Assembly (NCBI GenBank): GCA_020024155.1 | Contig: JAHHUE010000087.1 | Coordinates: forward strand, 1 to 5,527 | From: Oscillospiraceae bacterium | Lineage (GTDB): Bacteria; Bacillota; Clostridia; Oscillospirales; Ruminococcaceae | Reading direction: 5' to 3' | DNA: 5,527 bases | Shown: positions 1 to 4,874 of the stretch, in pieces | Layout: each line of letters begins with the position of its first letter | How positions within the stretch are numbered: position 1 is the stretch's first letter | Position numbers and translations under genes: made by a program | The notes under the pieces: generated by a model | Seen by the model: the letters and a program-made list of their open reading frames with translations, nothing else | Databases searched by the model: none | What the model was told of the DNA's origin: nothing

Positions 1-36
1 GAAAAAGCATTATTTGGCTCTGGTGGTGGTAGATAA
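1..36 (+). CDS. 3' end of an upstream gene (partial)
   Basis: Reading from base 1, the frame gives EKALFGSGGGR followed by TAA at 34-36. Only 11 codons are visible, so the product cannot be identified. The Gly-rich tail suggests a flexible C-terminus. The last A of the stop codon is the first base of the next gene's ATG (TAATG), a common arrangement for translationally coupled genes of one operon. Because the next gene encodes a conjugation-type peptidase, the upstream gene is probably another component of the transfer machinery; this is inferred from position only. Confidence 0.6.
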   Translation, partial: EKALFGSGGGR

Positions 37-974
37 TGGCATTAAAGTTAAAACTAATTTTAATGGCATTACAACAAAAAAATAAAGGCAATAAGATTTG
101 GTATATTATTGCCTTTATTATTTTATTGCCAATAGTGCTAATATTGATATTTATATTATTGTTTGTGGTATTATTTGCATCCATATTTAGTGTTTTTCAA
201 GAAGATACAACTATATATCAAGACGCAATAGATAAAGTAGTGAATAAATATAATATTGAAAATCATTTTTCTTCTAAATCATTGAGATGTATTGATATAT
301 TTATGGATGGAGCAGAAAGCAATATTGAAGATTTAACAACACTTCTTGAAAAATATTTTATTGAAGAAGAAATTATAGTTATAGTTGATGAAGAAACGGA
401 AGAAGAAACAGTTATAAAAAAGATTAAATTTCTTGAACAGGAAAAAGCAAAAAATGTATTAATGTTATCGCCGTTTAATTTTACGCAAGAATACGCACAA
501 GCTGTGTTTACAATACCGTTAATGTATGGCAGTTCAGGACAGTTTTTAAAGCCAATGGAAAATGCAAGGGTAACAAGTGGATATGGATATAGGCAAGACC
601 CATTTACCGGACAGCAATCATTTCATAAAGGAATAGATATGGTATCTCCGATAAATAATGCACCAATATTTGCTGTTTCAGATGGAACAGTGTATTCGAC
701 ACCAAGTAGTAGTGTAGGTGGAAATATGCTTATTATAAAGCATAGTACATTAGATGGTGGAGTTATATATTCATTTTACGCACACTTAGCAACAGTAAAT
801 GTACAAGCCGGAGATACGGTTTATGCAGGACAGGTTGTTGCAACTGAAGGTGGTGGGAAGAATGACCCAAACCCTGGCAGCTCAACAGGACAGCATTTGC
901 ATTTTGAAATGAGGACTACTCCATCACCACAAAGCCATGTTAATCCAGAAGAGTATATTGGTAGTTTTGAGTAA
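36..974 (+). CDS. Membrane-anchored M23 family peptidoglycan endopeptidase of a conjugation module
   Basis: The product is a 312-residue zinc metallopeptidase predicted to cut peptide cross-bridges in peptidoglycan, the job of the VirB1-like hydrolase in Gram-positive type IV secretion. Seen in the sequence: a Lys-rich start, one long hydrophobic segment at about residues 21-52 (membrane anchor), an acidic, partly helical linker at about 55-145, then the M23 (LytM-like) domain at about 170-305. The domain carries the HxxxD zinc motif (H197, D201), the YAH histidine (H250) and the HLH pair (H287, H289), so the active site looks complete. No second domain such as SLT or NlpC/P60 is seen. The start at 36 is chosen because TAATG couples it to the upstream gene, with a weak GGTGGTGG ribosome binding site before it. 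A second in-frame ATG at 63 sits in a repeat of the same 11 bases, TAATGGCATTA, and has no better ribosome binding site. The M23 assignment is sure; the role in conjugation rests on context. Confidence 0.9.
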   Translation: MALKLKLILMALQQKNKGNKIWYIIAFIILLPIVLILIFILLFVVLFASIFSVFQEDTTIYQDAIDKVVNKYNIENHFSSKSLRCIDIFMDGAESNIEDLTTLLEKYFIEEEIIVIVDEETEEETVIKKIKFLEQEKAKNVLMLSPFNFTQEYAQAVFTIPLMYGSSGQFLKPMENARVTSGYGYRQDPFTGQQSFHKGIDMVSPINNAPIFAVSDGTVYSTPSSSVGGNMLIIKHSTLDGGVIYSFYAHLATVNVQAGDTVYAGQVVATEGGGKNDPNPGSSTGQHLHFEMRTTPSPQSHVNPEEYIGSFE

Positions 975-980
975 TAATAG

Positions 981-1009
981 TAGAGAATATACTTAAAATA
1001 TGATATAAT
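981..1009 (+). promoter_or_regulatory. Extended -10 promoter for fic
   Basis: A perfect -10 TATAAT lies at 1004-1009, preceded by TGA so that TGnTATAAT (extended -10) is complete. A 4-of-6 -35 box, TAGAGA, lies at 981-986 with the ideal 17-base spacer. Transcription would start near 1016, giving a leader of about 28 bases that contains the AAAGGA ribosome binding site at 1030-1035. This suggests fic is transcribed on its own and not only by readthrough from the peptidase operon. Confidence 0.7.
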
Positions 1010-1043
1010 AAAATAAATATTTCAATGTAAAAGGAATTTAGTT

Positions 1044-1649
1044 ATGGCTATTGAAAACAAGTTAGGACTTATAAATTCTGCTGACCTTGCTCGTGAAGAG
1101 GAAAGAATAAGCAAGAAGAAAGCTATAGAATTATTTGAAAACAATATATTAGATAATCTTGAAGCAGGAAAATTCGTATCATTACAAGCTATACATAAGT
1201 ATCTTTTTGAAGATATTTATGTATTTGCAGGAAATGTAAGAACAGTAAATATTGCAAAAGGAAATTTTAGATTTGCACCAGTAATGTACTTACAAGTTGC
1301 ACTAGAGAATATTGATAAAATGCCACAATCAAATTTTGATGAAATAATAGAAAAATATGTAGAAATGAATATTGCTCATCCATTTAGAGAGGGCAATGGA
1401 CGAAGTACTCGTATATGGCTAGACTGCATATTAAAATCAGAAATAGGTAAAGTTATAGACTGGAGTAAGGTAGATAAAGAAGATTACCTGCTTGCAATGG
1501 AACGCAGTCCTATTAGAGATATTGAAATAAAACATATATTGAAAAATGCATTAACTGATGAGATTGATAGCAGAGAAATGTATATGAAAGGTATTGACCA
1601 TAGCTATTATTACGAAGGATACACAACATTTAAAATTGAAGAATTATAA
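1044..1649 (+). CDS. fic: Class III Fic family protein adenylyltransferase with C-terminal self-inhibitory helix
   Basis: The product is a 201-residue, soluble Fic-domain enzyme. Such enzymes normally transfer AMP from ATP to a hydroxyl side chain of a target protein. The core motif HPFREGNGRSTR (residues 112-123) matches HPFx[D/E]GNGRxxR with catalytic H112, E116 for the metal, and arginines R120 and R123. The target-docking flap GNFRFAPV is at 73-80. Near the C-terminus, SYYYEG (187-192) fits the inhibitory motif [S/T]xxxE[G/N], with S187 and E191. That position makes it a class III Fic like the Neisseria meningitidis enzyme, which blocks its own ATP site and needs no separate antitoxin. 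The length is typical of this compact class. The start is supported by AAAGGA eight bases upstream. The gene has its own promoter and terminator and sits between transfer genes and the putative oriT, as cargo genes often do. The substrate is unknown; it could be a toxin-like regulator or an effector sent through the transfer channel. Confidence 0.93.
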   Translation: MAIENKLGLINSADLAREEERISKKKAIELFENNILDNLEAGKFVSLQAIHKYLFEDIYVFAGNVRTVNIAKGNFRFAPVMYLQVALENIDKMPQSNFDEIIEKYVEMNIAHPFREGNGRSTRIWLDCILKSEIGKVIDWSKVDKEDYLLAMERSPIRDIEIKHILKNALTDEIDSREMYMKGIDHSYYYEGYTTFKIEEL

Positions 1650-1653
1650 CAGT

Positions 1654-1694
1654 AAAAACAACTCAAATGTAAAACACATATTGAGTTGTTTTTA
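1654..1694 (+). terminator. Rho-independent terminator after fic (probably bidirectional)
   Basis: The arms ACAACTCAA (1658-1666) and TTGAGTTGT (1681-1689) form a perfect 9-bp stem around a 14-base loop. The flanking A run (1654-1657) pairs with the following T run, extending the helix and giving a U tail (TTTT, then ATTATAT). The stem begins nine bases after the fic stop codon. The A run on the left gives an equivalent T tail on the other strand. The stem is low in G+C, so efficiency is uncertain. Confidence 0.7.
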
Positions 1695-1747
1695 TTATAT
1701 CTAAATATTATTTATACAACAAAAATACATAATGAAATTTGCCTTAA

Positions 1748-1952
1748 GGTAATACCTTGAAAAATGTATAAACCCTTTATTTTAAAGGGTTTATGAGATT
1801 GAGGTAATACCAAAATAGCAGTTTTTTGCTGAAAAATGGCATAAAATAGGTATTTTCTGCTAAAAGTAATACCAAAGGTAATACCAAGTTTAAAAGAAAA
1901 ATGCAGACAGCTGTGCTGTTTACAGTGGTGGGGTAATACCAAAGGTATTACG
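1748..1952 (+). repeat. Array of GGTAATACC iteron-like sites (5 direct, 1 inverted)
   Basis: Exact GGTAATACC occurs at 1748-1756, 1803-1811, 1877-1885 and 1932-1940. AGTAATACC (one mismatch) is at 1865-1873, and the inverted copy GGTATTACG (one mismatch) is at 1944-1952. Two sites form doublets with a 3-base AAA spacer; the doublets at 1865-1885 and 1932-1952 share the 15-mer GTAATACCAAAGGTA. Start-to-start distances are 55, 62, 12, 55 and 12. The 55-base interval recurs, and the last doublet is an inverted repeat. Each 9-mer is itself nearly palindromic (GGTA-A-TACC), as expected for a dimeric binder such as the RHH protein encoded just downstream. Confidence 0.85.
1768..1794 (+). repeat. 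Perfect 12-bp inverted repeat (hairpin) within the iteron array
   Basis: ATAAACCCTTTA (1768-1779) and TAAAGGGTTTAT (1783-1794) are perfect reverse complements around a TTT loop. No T run follows on either side, so this is not a normal terminator. It sits between the first two GGTAATACC sites. An inverted repeat of this kind near the start of a mobilization operon is typical of the structure a relaxase recognises at oriT, but that role is inferred. Confidence 0.75.
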
Positions 1953-2001
1953 CCTTTATCCTGTAACAAATTTTAGAACTTACCAATAATCAATGAAACA
2001 A

Positions 2002-2010
2002 TGATAAAAT
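2002..2010 (+). promoter_or_regulatory. Weak candidate -10 element for the mobilization operon
   Basis: TGATAAAAT at 2002-2010 is a TGn-extended -10 with a 5-of-6 hexamer (TAAAAT). It would start transcription about 17 bases before the RHH start codon, just ahead of the ribosome binding site. No clear -35 box is seen at the right distance. The last iteron doublet ends about 50 bases upstream, so a protein bound there could act on this promoter. Confidence 0.25.
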
Positions 2011-2033
2011 TATACATAATAAAGGAGATAAAA

Positions 2034-2423
2034 ATGAGTGTAGTTAAAACAGTGAAATTTGATGAACAAATGCTCAGTGATATTGAAAAAATAGCACATG
2101 AGAAAAACAGCACAATACATGCAGTTATGATAGAAGCGATGAAATTATATAGAGATTTTTATTATATGCAGAACAATGCAAGTATCATAAATCAAGAAAT
2201 AATAAACATCTGCAAAGCAATTTCAAATAACAGCGAAAAATCTATCAATTATCAAACAAACAAATATTTAAGTGAACTAGCGATACAAAATGCAATCACA
2301 AATAAAATTCTTGCTAACAGCCTTGATATATCTTCAGATGAAGTTGATAGATATAGAGTTGAAGCAGTAGAGAATTTAAAACAAAATCAAAGGATTTTAA
2401 GATTGGAAAAGATGATAGAGTGA
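2034..2423 (+). CDS. Ribbon-helix-helix DNA-binding protein, probable relaxosome accessory factor / operon repressor
   Basis: The product has 129 residues from the chosen start. An in-frame ATG at 2001 would add 11 residues, but the sequence AAAGGAG at 2021-2027 sits seven bases before the ATG at 2034, so the upstream start would be translated across this ribosome binding site; 2034 is much better supported. The N-terminus fits the RHH fold: a beta strand VVKTVKF (3-9), helix A at about 10-24, and helix B at about 26-45 (STIHAVMIEAMKLYRDFYYM). The rest is a mostly helical, polar tail that may serve for oligomerisation or for contact with the relaxase. RHH proteins of this size next to relaxase genes (MobC, TraY and similar in role) bind repeated sites at oriT and often repress their own operon. 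The GGTAATACC array directly upstream is the obvious target. The relaxase fragment follows after 12 bases, in the same operon. The exact family is not recognised; a CopG/ParG-like partition or copy-control role is the alternative. Confidence 0.75.
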   Translation: MSVVKTVKFDEQMLSDIEKIAHEKNSTIHAVMIEAMKLYRDFYYMQNNASIINQEIINICKAISNNSEKSINYQTNKYLSELAIQNAITNKILANSLDISSDEVDRYRVEAVENLKQNQRILRLEKMIE

Positions 2424-2435
2424 TGAGGAATATCT

Positions 2436-2999
2436 ATGCCAAAGTTAATAGTGAAAAGCGGATATATAAAAAGTGTAAAACATATATTTAATATTTTAGA
2501 ATATGCTGGCAATAAAGTTAGTAAACAGGAAATTGTTTTTAAAGATAATACAATTAAAATTATTGATAATTGCAAGAAAATTGATTTATCTAAATATCCA
2601 GGAGCAAAAGGAGTAAGAGTTTATTATAAAGATAAAGAAAATCCTGATTATTTTTCGTCAAGAAATTATGATAAATATATGGAAGAAAAAATAACAGTGG
2701 AAAATATTCAAACACTGGAGTTGGCGAACGACGAAGAAAAAAATGGACCTCATGATATGAAAGACTTAGATTTTTATAAATATCTATCCTACATAGAAAA
2801 TAGACTAGGCGTTGAAAAAATAGATGATAAAGGATTGTTTTCTCTTGAAGGAAATATCTCAATTTCTGATGCAAAAAGACAAGTTGAACAAGCAGAGGAA
2901 AATGGTGTTACAAGATTTTGGTCACATATAGTGTCTATGGATGCAATAGACGCAGAGGAAAAAGATTTTAATAATCGTGAGGCTTGGAAAAATTTGTAA
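2436..2999 (+). pseudogene. Truncated MobL-type relaxase (N-terminal part only)
   Basis: 187 codons are present. The start is supported by GAGG at 2425-2428, overlapping the stop codon of the RHH gene. The protein opens with MPKLIVKSGYIK, the usual start of Gram-positive MobL-type relaxases (K-SGYIK), followed by a charged variable region. Residues 119-140 (YIENRLGVEK, then GLFSLEGN) match the family's YIANRPRVE...HGLFS block. Residues 161-187 (starting FWSHIVSM and ending EAWKNL) match the stretch normally ending in AWRNLL. The gene stops there. The catalytic HUH region (of the HPHIHMM type) normally lies a short way further on and is absent, as is the rest of a protein that is usually several hundred residues long. 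It cannot nick DNA as it stands. Its end overlaps by 16 bases the open frame of a coupling protein that lacks its own beginning, which points to a deletion joining the two genes. The family assignment comes from remembered motifs, so it is moderately sure. Confidence 0.72.
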
Positions 3000-4504
3000 A
3001 AGATGGAGATGAAACCGAACCGGGCTTTATGGTAGACAGAAAGGATAATGGCTCGTATGTAGATGTTTCTGATACATCAACTGTGCTTATTGCTCCTCCG
3101 GGAGGAAGAAAGACAACCAGCGTTATTGAACCATGTATTGAATATAATAGACGAGTAAATATAAATACTAAAGGAAACGGTGCGAGTATGATAATATCTT
3201 CTGTTAAAGAAGATTTATATTTTAATCATGCAGCAAGCCTTGCTAAAGCAGGGTATAAAACACCAACACTTAACTTTTGCAATGTTGAAAATAGTCATTT
3301 TTACAATATTTTAAATAATATAAACAAAGCGATTGATGTTTATAAAGCATCAGATGGAATAGAAAAAATAAAAGCATATGCAAAGGCAGAAAAATATGCA
3401 AAAATTTTAGCAGAAAGTATCGTAGACAATGTAACCGAAGTATCTAAAAATGAAGCAGGACAGTATTTTACAGAAACATCAAAAGGTTTGGTAACAGGTC
3501 TTGCTTTGCTTGTTTCAGAGTATGGAGAAGAAAATGAAAGACATATAATATCGGTTTTTAAGCTTATTATAGAGTTAAATGGCTTGGCTGAAGGTGCAAC
3601 TGAAGTTAACCAAAAATCAAGATTGGCAGAACTGCTTGAACATGTAGACAATGAGCGTATAAAAAATTATGTTGGACCTTCAATGAGTGCAGATATGCGT
3701 TCTGCGATGAATATATTCTCTTCAGCATTAGGGAAATTGGTTGCATTTATTGATATGGAATTAGAACAGGTTATTTGCAGACATTCACCTGAACTAAGCG
3801 ATGTTGATTTTATTGAAAATCCAACAGCTATTTTTATTATCTGTCCAGATGAAAACACAACAAGACACTTCTTTGCAAGCTTATTTATAAGATATTTAAT
3901 GAATGACCTTATTGAACAGTCCAGAGAAACAGAAGGAGTGTTAAAACGCAAAGTATTATGCTTATGGGATGAGTTTGGAAATATGCCACCAATAAAAAAT
4001 GTAGATATTCTTATAACTGCAGCAAGGTCAAGGAGAATAAGATTTTTAATTGCATTACAAAGTATTTCTCAACTTGAAAGTAAATACAATAAAAAGATGA
4101 GCGAAATTATCCTGGATTCTCTGCAGTGTACAATGTTTACATATGTATCACCAATGGCTTATCAGACTGCAGAGCTATTTTCAAAGATACTGGGAACAAG
4201 AACAGTTAAGACAGGTTCGGTTAGTCCATATTCAACTAATGGAGTTAATTATCAGATGATGTCACAACCACTATTAAGACCAAGTGATATAATAAAGATG
4301 GAAGCTACCAATTTTATTATTCTTAAAGGCGGTCAAAATCCTGTTAAAACACATCTTCCCTATTGGAAGGAATATTATAAGATTAAAGATGAAAAAGCAG
4401 AAAATGGACGCAAAAACGATGTTGTAATCATTGATTATTTGACAGTAAACAAAATTTTAAACCTGTCAAAAGAACCACCACTTGAAAAAGGACAATTTGA
4501 TTAG
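2984..4504 (+). CDS. VirD4/TraG-type type IV coupling protein ATPase, missing its N-terminal membrane region
   Basis: The 506-residue ATPase should link the relaxosome to the conjugation channel and drive DNA transfer. Motifs in order: Walker A-like APPGGRKTT (37-45) with K43 and T44; Walker B KVLCLWDEFGNMP (323-335) with D329 and E330; the following arginine-rich AARSRRIRF (346-354) and the glutamine of ALQS (Q359); and the C-terminal SQPLLRPSDIIKM block (427-439) typical of TraG-like proteins. From the Walker A motif onward it looks complete. Only about 36 residues precede Walker A, where this family usually has two transmembrane helices and a linker of about 100-150 residues; no hydrophobic segment is present. 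The usual glycine before the Walker lysine is replaced by R42. The start is doubtful: TTG at 2984 has no properly spaced ribosome binding site, and the first in-frame ATG (3029) has none either. The frame opens after a TGA at 2978. It is probably a 5'-truncated gene; a naturally TM-less coupling protein that uses a separate membrane partner, as in plasmid pIP501, is possible. Confidence 0.82.
   Translation: MEKFVKDGDETEPGFMVDRKDNGSYVDVSDTSTVLIAPPGGRKTTSVIEPCIEYNRRVNINTKGNGASMIISSVKEDLYFNHAASLAKAGYKTPTLNFCNVENSHFYNILNNINKAIDVYKASDGIEKIKAYAKAEKYAKILAESIVDNVTEVSKNEAGQYFTETSKGLVTGLALLVSEYGEENERHIISVFKLIIELNGLAEGATEVNQKSRLAELLEHVDNERIKNYVGPSMSADMRSAMNIFSSALGKLVAFIDMELEQVICRHSPELSDVDFIENPTAIFIICPDENTTRHFFASLFIRYLMNDLIEQSRETEGVLKRKVLCLWDEFGNMPPIKNVDILITAARSRRIRFLIALQSISQLESKYNKKMSEIILDSLQCTMFTYVSPMAYQTAELFSKILGTRTVKTGSVSPYSTNGVNYQMMSQPLLRPSDIIKMEATNFIILKGGQNPVKTHLPYWKEYYKIKDEKAENGRKNDVVIIDYLTVNKILNLSKEPPLEKGQFD
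2985..2999 (+). other. Relaxase / coupling-protein junction with an A_AAT_TTG heptamer before the stop codon
   Basis: In the relaxase frame the codons read TGG AAA AAT TTG TAA. Bases 2990-2996 form A_AAT_TTG, which fits the X_XXY_YYZ slippery pattern, and a -1 slip there leads exactly into the coupling-protein frame (AAA TTT GTA AAA). The heptamer is most easily seen as a chance product of AT-rich sequence at a deletion joint. It could still allow some fusion protein to be made. No clear downstream stem-loop or upstream Shine-Dalgarno-like stimulator is seen. Confidence 0.4.
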
Positions 4505-4507
4505 AAA

Positions 4508-4540
4508 AAAGAGGAGAAGATAGTTTATCTTCTCCTCTTT
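4508..4540 (+). terminator. Strong bidirectional Rho-independent terminator
   Basis: A perfect 15-bp stem, AAAGAGGAGAAGATA (4508-4522) with TATCTTCTCCTCTTT (4526-4540), closes on a GTT loop. The + strand tail is short (TTT AATTATT). On the - strand the stem is followed by an uninterrupted T6 (from A 4505-4510), a textbook terminator. It begins four bases after the coupling-protein stop codon and separates that operon from the winged-helix gene. Confidence 0.85.
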
Positions 4541-4565
4541 AATTATTAAAGAAAGGGTTATTAGT

Positions 4566-4874
4566 ATGAAATACATAATATTAAATGACAATGTACTTAA
4601 TATGGGTTTAAAACCGTCAGAATTGCTTGTTTATGCCACTATTATGTCACTTAAGGATAAAGTTACAGGTAAAACAATTGCGTCATGTCGTGCAATTGCA
4701 AACTACTGTGGACTTTCTGAAAAAACAACATATATTGCATTAAATAATCTTGAAAACAAGGGATTAGTGCGTTCAAAACATCGTTATAACATGGATGGGA
4801 ACTATATTGCAAAAATATATACAATAAAAAACTTGTTGGCAAAGGATTTTTTAAAGTTGATATATCTGCATTAA
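4566..4874 (+). CDS. Winged-helix DNA-binding protein, first half (frame-shifted from its second half)
   Basis: 102 codons; the start is supported by GAAAGGG at 4551-4557. Residues about 5-90 form a winged helix-turn-helix domain: MGLKPSELLVYATIM (helix 1), then IASCRAIANYCGLSEKTTYI (helix-turn-helix), then ALNNLENKGLVRSK leading to a wing and the strand IAKIYTI. This resembles the HTH_36/DnaD-type N-terminal domains of replication and regulatory proteins of plasmids and ICEs. After YTIK (about residue 88) the frame drifts into LLAKDFLKLIYLH and stops. The -1 frame instead continues smoothly with KLVGKGFFKVDISALKSG and a second copy of the same domain. The natural product is therefore probably a protein of about 227 residues covering 4566-5248. 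The exact function (replication initiator or regulator) is not established. The gene lies alone between a strong terminator and a repeat-rich non-coding region. Confidence 0.75.
   Translation: MKYIILNDNVLNMGLKPSELLVYATIMSLKDKVTGKTIASCRAIANYCGLSEKTTYIALNNLENKGLVRSKHRYNMDGNYIAKIYTIKNLLAKDFLKLIYLH
4826..4832 (+). other. -1 frameshift point, A_AAA_AAC slippery heptamer
   Basis: Bases 4826-4832 read A_AAA_AAC in the zero frame of the upstream half (codons AAA 4827-4829 and AAC 4830-4832). This is the classic bacterial -1 slippery heptamer, used for example by insertion sequences. A slip here gives ...YTIKKLVGKGFFKVD... with no gap in domain homology. The same site is also an A6 run where loss of one A would have the same effect. 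Downstream, TGTTGG (4834-4839) could pair with CCAACA (4889-4894), but the loop is long. No Shine-Dalgarno stimulator is seen 10-14 bases upstream. Confidence 0.5.

Larger units (their letters stand above)
1695..2033 (+). other. Repeat-rich non-coding region, candidate oriT / operator region
   Basis: No credible gene lies here. A minus-strand open frame at 1712-1969 has no ribosome binding site, and its protein simply repeats the translation of the GGTAATACC sites. The region holds the 9-mer array, a 12-bp hairpin (1768-1794), a smaller hairpin ACAGC/GCTGT at 1907-1919, and an inverted pair TAGCAG (1816-1821) / CTGCTA (1857-1862). It lies directly upstream of a relaxosome-type RHH gene and a relaxase gene, where oriT and the RHH binding sites are usually found. 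The nick site cannot be named from sequence alone. A plasmid replication origin with iterons is the main alternative. Confidence 0.5.

Noticed and set aside
1748..1952. CRISPR array
   Set aside because: The repeated unit is only 9 bases, with irregular spacing including 3-base gaps, one inverted copy and no cas genes. It fits protein-binding iterons.
1712..1969. 85-codon minus-strand open frame in the repeat region
   Set aside because: It has no ribosome binding site. Its protein is just the translation of the GGTAATACC repeats (recurring GIT and LVLP), and no domain is recognisable.
2001..2033. Upstream ATG at 2001 as the start of the RHH gene
   Set aside because: The strong AAAGGAG at 2021-2027 is placed for the ATG at 2034, and the extra 11 residues precede the conserved beta strand without adding to the fold.
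2590..2874. Minus-strand open frame opposite the relaxase fragment
   Set aside because: It is a shadow of an AT-rich coding region, rich in Leu and Phe with no domain. The + strand frame has a good start and family motifs.
3340..3951. Two minus-strand open frames (3340-3651 and 3667-3951) opposite the coupling protein
   Set aside because: The + strand carries clear ATPase motifs throughout. These frames have Ser/Ile-rich composition and no motifs or ribosome binding sites.
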